Part shown: positions 9,447 to 19,052 of the stretch, piece after piece
How the letters are laid out: each line of letters starts with the position of its first letter
Numbering within the stretch: position 1 is the first letter of the stretch
Origin: Acinetobacter piscicola
GTDB taxonomy: Bacteria > Pseudomonadota > Gammaproteobacteria > Pseudomonadales > Moraxellaceae
Direction of reading: 5' to 3'
NCBI RefSeq assembly: GCF_015218165.1
Contig: NZ_CP048659.1
Location: 1,116,001-1,180,000, forward strand
Length of the DNA: 64,000 bases
Notes under the pieces: generated by a model
The model's database searches: none
Told to the model about the DNA's origin: nothing
Seen by the model: only the letters and a program-made list of their open reading frames with translations
Program-made: the position numbers and the translations under genes

Positions 9447-10691
9447 ATGAGTTTTTCCCGCATTAATGGGGTATTGCATGCAGAGCAATGTTCTTTAGAT
9501 CAGCTTGCACAGCAATTTGGCACACCGCTTTATGTTTACTCTAAAGCAACTTTTGAAAAACATTATTTAGATATGGATAAAGCTTTTGAATTTATCGATC
9601 ATCAAATTTGTTTTGCGGTGAAGTCAAACTCAAATCTTGCGGTATTGAATGTACTGGCAAAACTCGGTTCAGGTTTTGATATTGTGACAGGTGGAGAGCT
9701 TGCACGTGTGTTAGCCGCAGGTGGCGATGCTTCAAAAATTGTATTCTCTGGTTTAGGTAAACAAGAAGCAGATATTCAAAAAGCCTTAGAAGTGGGCATT
9801 GCTTGTTTTAATGTTGAATCTTATGCTGAACTTGATCGAATTCAAAAAGTTGCTGCTCAACTGGGTAAAAAAGCGCCAATTTCTTTACGTGTAAACCCAG
9901 ATGTGGATGCGAAAACACATCCGTATATTTCAACAGGGTTAAAAGAAAATAAATTTGGTATTCCTTCAGATGTCGTTTTTGAAACGTACCAATATGCAGC
10001 TTCTTTACCAAATCTTGATGTTGTGGGCATCGACTGTCATATTGGTTCACAGTTGACTGAAACACAACCTTTTGTTGATGCACTTGATCGTGTGATTGCC
10101 ATGATTGAACAGTTGAAAGCACTTGGCATCAATCTAAAACACATCGACATTGGTGGTGGTTTAGGTGTGACCTATAAAGATGAAACACCGCCTACAGTGA
10201 CTGAATATGCCAATGCAATGCGTCCTGCTTTAGAGAAACTTGGCCTAAAAGTCTATATGGAACCGGGTCGTAGTATCTCTGCCAATGCGGGTGTACTATT
10301 AACCAAAGTTGATTTACTCAAACCAACCAATCATCGTAATTTTGCAATTATTGATGCAGCAATGAATGACTTAATTCGCCCATCTTTATATCAAGCATGG
10401 ATGGACATTCAAGCGGTTACACCTCGTACCGATGTTGAAACAAAAACATGGGATCTTGTCGGTGCGATTTGTGAAACGGGTGATTTCTTAGGAAAAGAGC
10501 GCGATTTAGCATTACAAGAAAATGATATTTTGGCAGTGATGGGTGCAGGGGCTTACGGCTTTGTCATGAGCTCAAACTATAATAGCCGTGGACGTGCTGC
10601 GGAAATCATGGTTGATGGTGAGCAAGCACATGTGATTCGTCAGCGTGAAACGATTGAATCACTTTGGGAAAATGAACAGTTATTGCCTTAA
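9447..10691 (+). CDS. lysA: diaminopimelate decarboxylase
   Basis: PLP enzyme that decarboxylates meso-diaminopimelate to L-lysine, the last step of lysine synthesis. The protein has 414 residues, the usual length. The PLP lysine lies in CFAVKSNSN (about residues 55-63). The glycine-rich HIDIGGGLG and the MEPGRSI phosphate-binding stretch follow, and CETGDFLG supplies the catalytic Cys region near residue 345. AAAGGA precedes the ATG at good spacing. It is followed after seven bases by dapF, which makes its substrate, so the two steps are coupled in one operon. Confidence 0.97.
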   Translation: MSFSRINGVLHAEQCSLDQLAQQFGTPLYVYSKATFEKHYLDMDKAFEFIDHQICFAVKSNSNLAVLNVLAKLGSGFDIVTGGELARVLAAGGDASKIVFSGLGKQEADIQKALEVGIACFNVESYAELDRIQKVAAQLGKKAPISLRVNPDVDAKTHPYISTGLKENKFGIPSDVVFETYQYAASLPNLDVVGIDCHIGSQLTETQPFVDALDRVIAMIEQLKALGINLKHIDIGGGLGVTYKDETPPTVTEYANAMRPALEKLGLKVYMEPGRSISANAGVLLTKVDLLKPTNHRNFAIIDAAMNDLIRPSLYQAWMDIQAVTPRTDVETKTWDLVGAICETGDFLGKERDLALQENDILAVMGAGAYGFVMSSNYNSRGRAAEIMVDGEQAHVIRQRETIESLWENEQLLP

Positions 10692-10704
10692 GGAGTAAAT
10701 GAAG

Positions 10705-11550
10705 ATGATATTAGAATTTACTAAAATGCATGGCTTGGGCAATGACTTTATGGTGGTTGACCTGATCAGCCAACGTGCTTTTTTTGATACCGCGACAATT
10801 CGTCGTTTGGCTGACCGTCATTTTGGTGTGGGCTTTGATCAATTACTGATCGTTGAACCTCCTGATTTTCCAAATGTCGATTTTAAATATCGTATTTTCA
10901 ATGCGGATGGTTCTGAAGTCGAACAGTGTGGTAATGGTGTACGTTGTTTTGCGCGTTTTGTACATGAGCGTCAACTGACCAATAAAACTAAATTTAAGGT
11001 ACAAACCTGCGCAGGAATTGTAGAACCTGAAATTGGTGCAAATGGTTGGGTACGTGTCAATATGGGCTATCCGAAGTTTTTACCTGTTGAAATCCCATTT
11101 GTTGCTGAAGAAGCAGATGCTTTATATGACATCGACTTAGCTAATGAGCAAAAGTTGACGATTGATGTTGTCAACATGGGAAATCCACATGCAGTCACCG
11201 TGGTTTCAGATGTTTTAACGGCTGATGTCGAAAATATTGGTCGTCAAGTTGAGTCACATACGCGTTTCCCTCAACGTGTAAATGCAGGCTTTATGCAAAT
11301 CATTGATGAAAAACATGCACGTTTACGTGTCTTTGAGCGTGGTGTGGGTGAAACCATGGCATGTGGCACAGGTGCTTGTGCTGCGGCAGTTTCGGGCATA
11401 CGTCGTGGTTTATTGTCTAATCAAGTGGAAATTGAGCTTGCAGGCGGTACATTGCACATTGAATGGAAAGAAGGCGATGTGGTGTGGATGACAGGTCCAA
11501 CGGCAAATGTTTATGAAGGTCGTTTGGATTTACGTTATTTTCAAAGTTGA
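10705..11550 (+). CDS. dapF: diaminopimelate epimerase
   Basis: Cofactor-independent epimerase converting LL- to meso-diaminopimelate for lysine and peptidoglycan. Both catalytic thiols are visible in [10 protein letters not shown] and MACGTGACA. The conserved start [12 protein letters not shown] is present. I chose ATG 10705 (281 residues) because AGGAG at 10691-10695 sits nine bases before it; ATG 10699 is only three bases from that site. It is the last gene of lptM-lysA-dapF and is followed by a strong terminator. Confidence 0.97.
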   Translation: MILEFTKMHGLGNDFMVVDLISQRAFFDTATIRRLADRHFGVGFDQLLIVEPPDFPNVDFKYRIFNADGSEVEQCGNGVRCFARFVHERQLTNKTKFKVQTCAGIVEPEIGANGWVRVNMGYPKFLPVEIPFVAEEADALYDIDLANEQKLTIDVVNMGNPHAVTVVSDVLTADVENIGRQVESHTRFPQRVNAGFMQIIDEKHARLRVFERGVGETMACGTGACAAAVSGIRRGLLSNQVEIELAGGTLHIEWKEGDVVWMTGPTANVYEGRLDLRYFQS

Positions 11551-11589
11551 TTAAACGTTATTGTTAGCAAAGCAGATTTTAATACTGTG

Positions 11590-11620
11590 AAAAGCCCTGA
11601 AGTGATTTCGGGGCTTTTTT
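11590..11620 (+). terminator. terminator of lptM-lysA-dapF
   Basis: Twelve-bp stem (11590-11601 with 11607-11618, one G-T pair) with a T run. Confidence 0.85.
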
Positions 11621-11830
11621 AAGGGCTGAGCTAAACCTAATTGATAAAATAATGAAAATCATGCAATGGCTGTTGAGGGACAGCACTAAATTTTGTAGAT
11701 GAAAATTTTTGTAGATGAAGATCGCGACAATCGCAACACAGCGAGTCATCATCTTGATATACTTGATAAGAATTGACATTATTTTTGATGATTCTCAATG
11801 ATGCTTTTCTTTATTTAATATTTCAAGGAA

Positions 11831-12331
11831 ATGACAGTGATTGCTTCCTGCCGCAAACAGGTTTTCAATACTCCTGAGCATTTAACCACATGGCTGTATG
11901 CCGAAGGTTCACTCACACAACAACTGACTGACATCGCGAGTGGTGTATTTAAAGTTGAACCGACACATGAACATTTCCAACGTTTAACATGGATTGATAG
12001 TCAATGGATGCAGATGCCGTATCAACATACAGCATGGGTACGTGAAAGCCTTTTATATGGCTGTGATGCAGATGCATGGGTCAAAGCTAAAAGTATTTTC
12101 CCGATTTTAAGCTTGCAAAAACGTGCTCGTTTATTTCAGCATATTGGGCGACAACCTATAGGTCGATTTTTATTTCAGCGTACACATCCTGCTTGTGAGC
12201 GTCGTGTATTGCTTTTAGACGATGGTTGGACACGTCAAAGTTGTTATACTTGGCATGGCTGCAAATTTATTGTGCAAGAAACTTTTTTACCTGCTTTTAA
12301 GCAATTCCTTGAAAGTAAATCGTTGAAATAA
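11831..12331 (+). CDS. ubiC: chorismate pyruvate-lyase
   Basis: Soluble enzyme that removes pyruvate from chorismate to give 4-hydroxybenzoate, the first committed step to ubiquinone. The protein has 166 residues, as usual. Conserved features are the YQHTAWVRESLLYG core near residues 60-73, the ERRVLLLD stretch and the final QETFLPAF segment. It lies 14 bases before ubiA, whose substrate it makes, so these form the classic ubiCA operon. AAGGAA precedes the ATG at 11831. Confidence 0.93.
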   Translation: MTVIASCRKQVFNTPEHLTTWLYAEGSLTQQLTDIASGVFKVEPTHEHFQRLTWIDSQWMQMPYQHTAWVRESLLYGCDADAWVKAKSIFPILSLQKRARLFQHIGRQPIGRFLFQRTHPACERRVLLLDDGWTRQSCYTWHGCKFIVQETFLPAFKQFLESKSLK

Positions 12332-12345
12332 GGTGTTGGATTTTC

Positions 12346-13233
12346 ATGACAACTCTGCAACAGACCACATGGCGTGATCGCTTAGAAGCTTATTATTATT
12401 TGTGTCGGTTTGACAAACCAATTGGTACCGAATTGGTGTTTTGGCCGACCATGTGGGCGTTATGGATTGCAGCAGGAGGCATTCCTGATCTTGTGACATT
12501 AACTGCTATGGTATTAGGTACGATTTTTATGCGTGCAGCAGGTTGTGCAATTAATGATTTTGCAGATCGTAAGGTGGATGCGCATGTAGAGCGTACCAAA
12601 AACAGACCCTTAGCCACAGGAGTGATTTCAGCCAAAGAAGCGATTTGGGTTTTTATTGCCTTGGTGGCTGCAAGTGCGTGTACATTATTTTTCTTACCGA
12701 TTGCGACTTTCTATTGTGCATTGGCAGCTTTGGTCTTGGCATTTATTTACCCATTTATGAAACGCTATACCCATTTACCACAAGTGGTTTTAGGCATGGC
12801 ATTTTCATGGGGGATTCCAATGTCTTTTACCGCGATGGGTAAGCCTTTGGATTGGACATGTTGGTTGCTTTATTTTGGTAATTTGGCTTGGACAGTGGCT
12901 TATGATACACAATATGCCATCACTGACCGTGAATATGATTTGAAAATTGGTGTGAAGTCGACAGCCATTTTATTTGGCAAATATGACATTGAAATTATTT
13001 CCTTATTACAAGCAACAGCGGTGATTTTGATTGGTGCAAGTTTATATTTGGAAAATCTATTATTTCCTTATGGTTTAATTGCCTTGTTGGTGGTGGTTGC
13101 AGACTTTATTTATCAATGGACAAAGACCAATGATCGTGATCCGCAACGTTGTTTTTGGGCATTCCGACATAATCGTTGGGTTGGGCTGATTATCTTTGTA
13201 GGTATATTTATCGCTTTATATTTTAAAAATTAA
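12346..13233 (+). CDS. ubiA: 4-hydroxybenzoate polyprenyltransferase
   Basis: Integral inner-membrane prenyltransferase that attaches the polyprenyl tail to 4-hydroxybenzoate in ubiquinone synthesis. The protein has 295 residues and about nine helices. Both Asp-rich motifs are present: NDFADRKVD (residues about 67-75) and YDTQYAITDREYD (about 185-197), which bind the Mg-diphosphate of the prenyl donor. It begins shortly after ubiC and ends before a clear terminator. Tail length is a species trait and cannot be read from this protein. Confidence 0.97.
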   Translation: MTTLQQTTWRDRLEAYYYLCRFDKPIGTELVFWPTMWALWIAAGGIPDLVTLTAMVLGTIFMRAAGCAINDFADRKVDAHVERTKNRPLATGVISAKEAIWVFIALVAASACTLFFLPIATFYCALAALVLAFIYPFMKRYTHLPQVVLGMAFSWGIPMSFTAMGKPLDWTCWLLYFGNLAWTVAYDTQYAITDREYDLKIGVKSTAILFGKYDIEIISLLQATAVILIGASLYLENLLFPYGLIALLVVVADFIYQWTKTNDRDPQRCFWAFRHNRWVGLIIFVGIFIALYFKN

Positions 13234-13272
13234 AAATTTAAAGGTAAACGGTGAAAACATCGTATTTTCATG

Positions 13273-13301
13273 AAAAGTACCCTAGTAAGGTACTTTTTTT
13301 T
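13273..13301 (+). terminator. terminator of ubiC-ubiA
   Basis: Nine-bp perfect stem (13273-13281 with 13289-13297), seven-base loop, long T tract. Confidence 0.85.
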
Positions 13302-13358
13302 ATGCTTTATTAGTGAAGTGCTCATGAAGAGCAAAAAAACAACAATGAGGATATATTT

Positions 13359-14558
13359 ATGCAACACGTACTTAAAAAATCACTGATTGCGTTGAGCTGT
13401 ACTTCGGTTCTCTTTTTTGCGGGGTGTAATGATGATGACGATGACTTTAATTTTATCGTAGACTCAAAGACTAAAACATTTAAAGTTGATAACGATGTTG
13501 CCAATGTGGCAAATAAGCATGATATTTTTACATACACTATGCCAAGTGTGTTAAATAAAGATATTGATGCAACAACTTTAGTTTTTACACCGAAAGGTAC
13601 AGCGCCAACAGGTGGGTGGCCTGTGGTGGTGTGGGCACATGGCACAACAGGGGCAGCTGATCAATGTGCTCCATCTGCAAATGAATTGGATGGTTTAGAA
13701 AAAGATTTGATCATGGCGCTACTGCAAAAAGGCTATGCAGTTGTTGCACCAGACTATGAAGGTTTAGGTAATAAGAAAGTTGCTCATCCTTATCTGAATT
13801 TACAAAGTGCTGCAAAATCAATTCTATTTGCTTTGGATCAAGCCAATAAACATTATGGTAATTTGTCTAAAAATTGGAGTGTCATTGGTTGGTCACAAGG
13901 TGGGCATGCTGCTTTAGCTGCGGCTGAATATAGTAAAGCGTTACCAAATTATAATTTTAAAGGCACAGTGGCGATTGCACCAGCATCCTATTTAGGTGAA
14001 ACACTTGATTTGGGTATGCAAGTTGCAAATCAGTATGCACTTGCAGGTGACGCTGTACAAGCGACAAAAATTGGTGCAACTTTATATACCTATGCTGCAA
14101 TTGTTAGCTCGGGAATCAAAGCGGGATCAACAACCTTTAAATATAATCAAGCTTTTATTGATGCAAAAGTACCTTTGGCAGAACAAGCGGAAAGTTTGTG
14201 TTCACCTGAGTTAGCCGTTAAATTTGGTGAGGATATTCAAAAAACTTTACAGTCGAATGGTGGTAACTTTAGTAAATATCAAGCATTACAAAAGGACTTT
14301 AAAACAGATCCAGATGTTGCAAATTATTTAGCAGATAATACGCCTGCTAAAGTGAAGCTTGAAAAGCCTGTGTATATTTATCAAGGTAAAGCGGATACCA
14401 CAGTACCATATCTCATTACAGAACAATTGGTTGCAAATATGACGGCGAAAAAAACCGATGTTAAATTGCAGCTTTTAGAAGGAAAAACGCATAGTACAGC
14501 GGTATCTGACAATATTCCGTTATTGGCAAATACTGTAGATGCATTGATGAAACAATAA
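13359..14558 (+). CDS. secreted lipase/esterase-like lipoprotein (alpha/beta hydrolase)
   Basis: A 399-residue alpha/beta hydrolase with a lipoprotein signal: hydrophobic residues 8-20 and Cys23 in FFAGC, followed by an Asp-rich tether. The nucleophile elbow GWSQGG places the catalytic serine at 179; the oxyanion segment VVWAHGTTGAADQCAP is near 90-104. The likely acid is in the QGKADTTVP segment and the base in GKTHSTAV near the C-terminus. It resembles the secretory lipase (LIP) family. It probably acts at the outer membrane on esters or lipids; the substrate is unknown. A GAGG sequence lies before the ATG. Confidence 0.8.
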   Translation: MQHVLKKSLIALSCTSVLFFAGCNDDDDDFNFIVDSKTKTFKVDNDVANVANKHDIFTYTMPSVLNKDIDATTLVFTPKGTAPTGGWPVVVWAHGTTGAADQCAPSANELDGLEKDLIMALLQKGYAVVAPDYEGLGNKKVAHPYLNLQSAAKSILFALDQANKHYGNLSKNWSVIGWSQGGHAALAAAEYSKALPNYNFKGTVAIAPASYLGETLDLGMQVANQYALAGDAVQATKIGATLYTYAAIVSSGIKAGSTTFKYNQAFIDAKVPLAEQAESLCSPELAVKFGEDIQKTLQSNGGNFSKYQALQKDFKTDPDVANYLADNTPAKVKLEKPVYIYQGKADTTVPYLITEQLVANMTAKKTDVKLQLLEGKTHSTAVSDNIPLLANTVDALMKQ

Positions 14559-14570
14559 TGTAGTTTCATA

Positions 14571-14602
14571 AAAATAAGGAGCATATAGCTCCTTATTTTT
14601 TC
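14571..14602. terminator. bidirectional terminator between the lipase gene and bcp
   Basis: Perfect 11-bp stem (14573-14583 with 14589-14599), five-base loop, flanked by A and T runs, between convergent genes. Confidence 0.85.
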
Positions 14603-14617
14603 AGATTAAATATTCAA

Positions 14618-15076
14618 TTATTTCTGCAAAGCTTTTAAATCTTCTAAAACAATTTCAGCATGTCCTGCTGCTTTGACTTTGCGATATTCTTTAACCAATT
14701 CGCCTTTATGGAAAATAAAAGTGGAGCGTTCGATGCCCATGACTTTTTTACCATACATATTTTTTTCTTTAATGACATCAAAATGCTGACAGAGCACTTC
14801 ATCTTTGTCACTAATCAAGTCAATTGTTAAAGCCTGTTTTTCAGTAAAGTTCTGATGCGTTTTCACGGAGTCACGAGAAACACCAATAATCGTGGTGTTT
14901 AAAGCATCAAATTGATCTTTTAAACAAGAAAATCCAACGGCTTGTGTCGTACAACCTGGGGTATTATCTTTTGGATAAAAATAAAGAATGAGCCAATCCG
15001 TTACTATTTCGGTGAGATTGATTTCACCTTGCGTACTCGCAAAGCACTGGTTGGGTAATTGAATATTCTCAGACAT
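14618..15076 (-). CDS. bcp: thiol peroxidase, Bcp/PrxQ type peroxiredoxin
   Basis: Thioredoxin-fold peroxidase that reduces hydrogen peroxide and organic hydroperoxides. The protein has 152 residues, and the peroxidatic cysteine lies in YPKDNTPGCTTQA. E. coli Bcp has its resolving Cys five residues after the peroxidatic one; here that position is Val and the next Cys is nine residues on (FSCLKDQF). The resolving partner may therefore differ, or the protein may act as a 1-Cys enzyme. It has a single-gene layout between two terminators. Confidence 0.9.
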   Translation of the reverse strand: MSENIQLPNQCFASTQGEINLTEIVTDWLILYFYPKDNTPGCTTQAVGFSCLKDQFDALNTTIIGVSRDSVKTHQNFTEKQALTIDLISDKDEVLCQHFDVIKEKNMYGKKVMGIERSTFIFHKGELVKEYRKVKAAGHAEIVLEDLKALQK

Positions 15077-15111
15077 GTGTTACTCCAATTTTATTCCATT
15101 ATGCAAGCTAT

Positions 15112-15144
15112 AAAAAAATAAGCCACAAAAATGTGGCTTATTTT
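15112..15144 (-). terminator. terminator of the queE-queC-exported protein cluster
   Basis: Perfect 13-bp stem (15115-15127 with 15132-15144), loop AAAA, with a T run on the minus strand. Confidence 0.8.
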
Positions 15145-15158
15145 CAAATGATGACAAC

Positions 15159-15566
15159 TTATTTTTTCGCTTGAGCCGCTTTCATTGCAGCTTCAGTTAA
15201 GGTTTTTAATTTACCTGTTAACTGAGGACCAAAACATGCTTGAAGGTCTTGGTTTTGTTTTTGTACAAACGCTAAAGAAGAAGGATTTTTCTTTTGGTTA
15301 ATGGCACTTTGGATTTGCCATTTTTGATCATTGGTCAGTTTACCGTCTGATTCAATTGCACAAGAACAGTATTTGCTGACTTCAGCAGAGGTTAATTTGC
15401 CACCTTTGGCTGTTTCAGTTTTACATACACCAATCAATGCAGACTTTACGTTGCTGCTTTTATATGCTTGTTGTAGTGCATTATTGTCTGCTTGTGCTGC
15501 TGTACCAAATAAAGCCGCCGCAGAAAATAAAGTTGAAAGAATAAGACCCGATTTTAAGTTTTTCAT
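15159..15566 (-). CDS. small exported cysteine-containing protein, function unknown
   Basis: A 135-residue protein with a clear signal peptide (hydrophobic residues 7-22, cleavage near TAAQA-DN). The mature part is short and helical with four cysteines: one in IGVCKTE, two in KYCSCAIES and one in LQACFGP. This suggests disulfides or metal binding in the periplasm. I chose ATG 15566; longer frames run into queC. An AAGG lies about ten bases upstream of that ATG. It starts 16 bases after queC ends and is followed by a strong terminator, so it may be cotranscribed with queC. I do not recognise the family. Confidence 0.75.
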   Translation of the reverse strand: MKNLKSGLILSTLFSAAALFGTAAQADNNALQQAYKSSNVKSALIGVCKTETAKGGKLTSAEVSKYCSCAIESDGKLTNDQKWQIQSAINQKKNPSSLAFVQKQNQDLQACFGPQLTGKLKTLTEAAMKAAQAKK

Positions 15567-15582
15567 AAACTGTACCTTGTTA

Positions 15583-16251
15583 TTACTGTATATAACGTGT
15601 TGGGTCAGCAACACCTGCATCATTGAAGCCTTGCTTTCTGAGGCGGCAGCTATCACATTTTCCACAAGCACGTCCTTGGTCATCTGCTTGGTAACAGGAG
15701 ACCGTTTGACTATAGTCTACGCCATGTTCAATGCCTAAGCGTATTATATTCGCTTTGGATAAATGTAACAGAGGTGTTTCAAATTTAAGTGGTTTTCCTT
15801 CAATCCCCACTTTGGTTGCAAGGCGGGCCATATTGGCAAAAGCTTCGATAAATTCAGGACGGCAGTCAGGATATCCTGAATAATCAACAGCATTGATGCC
15901 AATTACAATCGCTTGTGCATCAAAAACTTCAGCAGCAGCAAGCGCATAAGATAAGAAAATTGTGTTACGTGCTGGAACATAAGTTACAGGAATACCATCA
16001 GTTTCATGATCAGGAACATCAATATTATGGTCAGTCAGTGCAGAACCACCTAGATTTCCTAAGTCAATATTGATGACACGATGTTCTATACCTGCATTTT
16101 TTGTAATCGCACGTGCTGCATCAAGTTCTGTGGTTGAGCGTTGACCATACATAAAGCTCAGTGCAATACAGTCGTAATTTGCTTGTGCCCAAGCTAAGCA
16201 CGTTGTTGAGTCTAAGCCACCAGATAATAAAACTACGGCGCGAGGGCGCAT
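15583..16251 (-). CDS. queC: 7-cyano-7-deazaguanine synthase
   Basis: ATP-dependent enzyme converting 7-carboxy-7-deazaguanine to preQ0 in queuosine synthesis. The N-terminus has the PP-loop SGGLDSTTC, and the C-terminus has the zinc-binding cluster [20 protein letters not shown]. Length is 222 residues from ATG 16251, which has GGAG nine bases upstream; the TTG 15 bases earlier overlaps that site and is unlikely. queE, the preceding step, is upstream on the same strand with a gap of about 90 bases. Confidence 0.96.
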   Translation of the reverse strand: MRPRAVVLLSGGLDSTTCLAWAQANYDCIALSFMYGQRSTTELDAARAITKNAGIEHRVINIDLGNLGGSALTDHNIDVPDHETDGIPVTYVPARNTIFLSYALAAAEVFDAQAIVIGINAVDYSGYPDCRPEFIEAFANMARLATKVGIEGKPLKFETPLLHLSKANIIRLGIEHGVDYSQTVSCYQADDQGRACGKCDSCRLRKQGFNDAGVADPTRYIQ

Positions 16252-16341
16252 AATCAAAGTCTCCAAAAATTACTAAAATTCGATAACTTATCGTGCTTTA
16301 TATTTTCTAAACGTAAAATAAAAATACAACGATGCGATGTA

Positions 16342-17052
16342 TTAACGACCAGTTTCATCATTCCATAACAATTTATGCAATTGTAATTGGAAACGAACAG
16401 GGAGATGGTCATCTAAAATCCATTGTGCAAGGTCACGTGCCAATTGTGGCAAACGTACCGCACCTTTTTCGACTGCAAAGGCAGGGGAGAACCAAACAGT
16501 ACTCACTTTTTCATTTAACTGAAAATCAGCGACTTGTTGCTTTGCCCAATCATAGTCTTCACGATTACAAATCACAAACTTGATCTGATCATGTGGTGTT
16601 AAATATTCAAAATTACTGAGTAAATTGCGTTGCATTTCACCTGACGTTGGGGTTTTTAAGTCTAAAACTTTAGACACACGTGGATCAACTTTAGATACAT
16701 CCAATGCACCACTGGTTTCTAATGAAACATCACAACCTAAGTCAGCAAGACGTGTCATGAGTGGTAAGGCATTGGGCTGAGCTAAGGGTTCACCACCTGT
16801 TACACAAATATAAGGGGTTTTAAAATCGAGCGTTGTTTGAATAATTTGCTCTAAAGATTGGCGTTCACCACCTTCAAAAGAATACGTGGTATCACAATAG
16901 GTACAACGTAAAGGACATCCTGTTAACCGAATAAATACCGTGGGTAAGCCTGCTGCATTGGCTTCACCTTGCAAAGAATAGAAAATCTCCGTAATACGTA
17001 GTCCCGCAGACGGATCGGAGACAGGAATAGTCGAAGTTCGCAGAGCATTCAT
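16342..17052 (-). CDS. queE: 7-carboxy-7-deazaguanine synthase (radical SAM)
   Basis: Radical SAM enzyme that contracts 6-carboxytetrahydropterin to 7-carboxy-7-deazaguanine. The cluster motif CPLRCTYCDT (CX3CX2C) holds the [4Fe-4S] centre, and the conserved ITEIFYSLQGE and CVTGGEPL segments are present. ATG 17052 gives 236 residues; a GTG four codons earlier is possible. It is upstream of queC. queD is not in this window. Confidence 0.95.
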   Translation of the reverse strand: MNALRTSTIPVSDPSAGLRITEIFYSLQGEANAAGLPTVFIRLTGCPLRCTYCDTTYSFEGGERQSLEQIIQTTLDFKTPYICVTGGEPLAQPNALPLMTRLADLGCDVSLETSGALDVSKVDPRVSKVLDLKTPTSGEMQRNLLSNFEYLTPHDQIKFVICNREDYDWAKQQVADFQLNEKVSTVWFSPAFAVEKGAVRLPQLARDLAQWILDDHLPVRFQLQLHKLLWNDETGR

Positions 17053-17076
17053 GAGATTTACCACAGGTTACAAAAT

Positions 17077-17111
17077 GAAAAATCTCCACGCTCACATCTG
17101 AGCGTGGAGAT
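17077..17111 (-). terminator. terminator of dapD
   Basis: Perfect 13-bp, GC-rich stem (17082-17094 with 17099-17111), loop CATC, followed on the minus strand by five T. It lies between dapD and queE, so the two are probably separate transcripts. Confidence 0.88.
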
Positions 17112-17161
17112 GGAGGAACGAAGAAAGCGCCAAGGAACACGTAGTTCCTTAAAATGAACGA

Positions 17162-17983
17162 TTAGTCTTCGCGTAATAAGTCATTCAAACTGGTTTTTGC
17201 ACGTGTTTTCGCATCTACTTTTTTCACGATAACCGCAGCATATAAGCTGTATTTACCACATTTTGATGGAAGGCTACCCGATACAACAACTGAGCCTGCT
17301 GGTACACGACCATAATGGATTTCACCGGTTTCACGGTCATAGATCTTGGTAGATTGACCAATGAAAACACCCATTGAAATAACCGAGCCTTCTTCAACGA
17401 TCACGCCTTCAACGATTTCAGAGCGTGCGCCAATAAAACAGTTGTCTTCAATAATTGTAGGATTCGCTTGAAGTGGCTCTAATACACCACCAATACCTAC
17501 ACCACCTGAAAGGTGAACATTTTTACCAATTTGAGCACATGAACCCACAGTTGCCCATGTGTCAACCATTGTGCCTTCATCGACATAAGCACCGATGTTG
17601 ACATAAGAAGGCATCAACACAACATTTTTTGCTTGGAAAGAGCCTTTACGTGCGACAGCAGGAGGCACAACACGTACACCTGCTTCTTGGAATTGTGCTT
17701 CAGTCCAGCCTTTAAATTTCGTATCAACTTTGTCGTAAAAACGAAGATCACAAGATTCAATTGGCTTATTGTCGTTAATTTTAAAAGACAATAAAACAGC
17801 TTTTTTAAGCCATTGGTGAACAATCCATTCACCGTCAATTTTTTCTGCTACACGAAGTGAGCCATTATCTAAACCCGCAATTGCTTCCTCAACGGCTTGG
17901 CGAATTTCTGCTGGGCATGTTGCAGCAGTGAAATTAGCACGGTCTTCAAATGCTTGCTCAATAAGAGTTGAAAGCTGAGACAT
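17162..17983 (-). CDS. dapD: tetrahydrodipicolinate N-succinyltransferase
   Basis: Trimeric acyltransferase using succinyl-CoA in the succinylase branch of DAP/lysine synthesis. The protein has 273 residues. The N-terminal helical region is followed by a left-handed beta-helix of hexapeptide repeats from about residue 115 (for example the [20 protein letters not shown] stretch) to about 215. It has its own terminator and is separated from lysA-dapF by about 6 kb. Confidence 0.97.
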   Translation of the reverse strand: MSQLSTLIEQAFEDRANFTAATCPAEIRQAVEEAIAGLDNGSLRVAEKIDGEWIVHQWLKKAVLLSFKINDNKPIESCDLRFYDKVDTKFKGWTEAQFQEAGVRVVPPAVARKGSFQAKNVVLMPSYVNIGAYVDEGTMVDTWATVGSCAQIGKNVHLSGGVGIGGVLEPLQANPTIIEDNCFIGARSEIVEGVIVEEGSVISMGVFIGQSTKIYDRETGEIHYGRVPAGSVVVSGSLPSKCGKYSLYAAVIVKKVDAKTRAKTSLNDLLRED

Positions 17984-18283
17984 GATCTTTTTTCCAAAAA
18001 AAGTTTGCGGAAGATTCTACACCAAAAGTGATGAAATGAGATAAAAAAACCGCATTTTCTAGAAAAATATCATATTGAAAAAGGTTTTATCGGATAAGCA
18101 TAAAAATACGTATTTTGTATAGATGTAAAGCAACTAAAAACAAATAATTACGTAGAATTGTATCAAAAATTAACAAAACTTCATCAATATGTATATTTTT
18201 TAACATAAAGTTTTTGAATATGATGGGCTCACGTCAAAAATATATGAATGATTAAAGAAGAAATGCTTTTTGAGGAGACATCT
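17984..18283. promoter_or_regulatory. divergent region between dapD and carO
   Basis: About 300 AT-rich bases that must carry both promoters. I found TTAACA (18200) and TATGAT (18219), but the 13-base spacing is too short for a normal promoter. I see no gene. Confidence 0.35.
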
Positions 18284-19027
18284 ATGAAAATGTTAAAAGT
18301 ATTAGCAGTAGCAACAGCATTATCTGCATCGTGTTTTGCAATGGCTGATGACCAAGTGGTACATAGTGGTTATGCATTTGATAAAAACCAATTAATCCCA
18401 ACAGGTGTACGTGCTGAAGTAGGTACAACAGGTTACGGTGGTGCTTTACTTTGGACAGCGAACCCATATGTTGGTTTGGCTCTAGGTTATAATGGTGGTG
18501 ACATTTCTTGGTCGGATGATGTTAAAGTAAATGGCTCAACATATGATATGGATATGGATAACAGCCTTGCATATTTAAATGCTGAAATTCGTCCTTGGGG
18601 TGCAAGCCAAAATGTATGGGCACAAGGTCTATATGTTGCAGCAGGTGTAGGCTATGTTGATAATGATTATGACCTAAACCGTAATGTAAATGCGGGTCGT
18701 AATTTTACTGTGAATCATAAAGACTTCCAAGCAGGTCCTAATGGTACACAAATTAAAGGTAGTTTATCATATGATAATGATATAGCACCTTATGTTGGTT
18801 TTGGTTTTGCGCCTAAAATTACTAAAAACATCGGCGTTTTTGGTGAAGTAGGTGCGTATTATACAGGTAATCCAAACGTAAACCTTCAAGCAGTATCTGG
18901 TTCAGCTAGCTCAACTGTAGGTCATGATTTAGATCAAGAACTTGCAAATGAATCTAATAAAATTGCAAACGATGACAAATATGAATGGATGCCAGTGGGT
19001 AAAGTAGGGATCAGCTACAACTGGTAA
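18284..19027 (+). CDS. carO: CarO outer-membrane beta-barrel protein
   Basis: A 247-residue outer-membrane protein with a signal peptide ending near CFAMA. It matches Acinetobacter CarO as remembered: the mature start DDQVVHSGYAFDKNQLIP, ARAEVGTTGYGGALL-like and PYVGLALGYNGGDISW segments, EIRPWGAS, DIAPYVGFGFAPKI, GVFGEVGAYYTGNP and the C-terminal KYEWMPVGKVG ending in Trp. CarO is reported as a channel for basic amino acids, and its loss is linked to lower carbapenem susceptibility. ATG 18284 is preferred because GAGGAG sits upstream at normal spacing; an in-frame ATG 12 codons earlier would spoil the signal peptide. Confidence 0.93.
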   Translation: MKMLKVLAVATALSASCFAMADDQVVHSGYAFDKNQLIPTGVRAEVGTTGYGGALLWTANPYVGLALGYNGGDISWSDDVKVNGSTYDMDMDNSLAYLNAEIRPWGASQNVWAQGLYVAAGVGYVDNDYDLNRNVNAGRNFTVNHKDFQAGPNGTQIKGSLSYDNDIAPYVGFGFAPKITKNIGVFGEVGAYYTGNPNVNLQAVSGSASSTVGHDLDQELANESNKIANDDKYEWMPVGKVGISYNW

Positions 19028-19052
19028 GACCTGATCTTTATCATGATCGAAA

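Noticed and set aside
11690..11730. Short direct repeat TTTTGTAGATGAA before ubiC
   Set aside because: Only two near-copies in AT-rich DNA; not enough to call an operator.
15331..15738. 135-codon plus-strand frame across the exported protein and queC
   Set aside because: It crosses two good minus-strand genes and shows no protein-like pattern of its own.
18248..18283. Upstream ATG 18248 as the carO start
   Set aside because: It would add 12 charged residues before the signal peptide, and GAGGAG fits ATG 18284.
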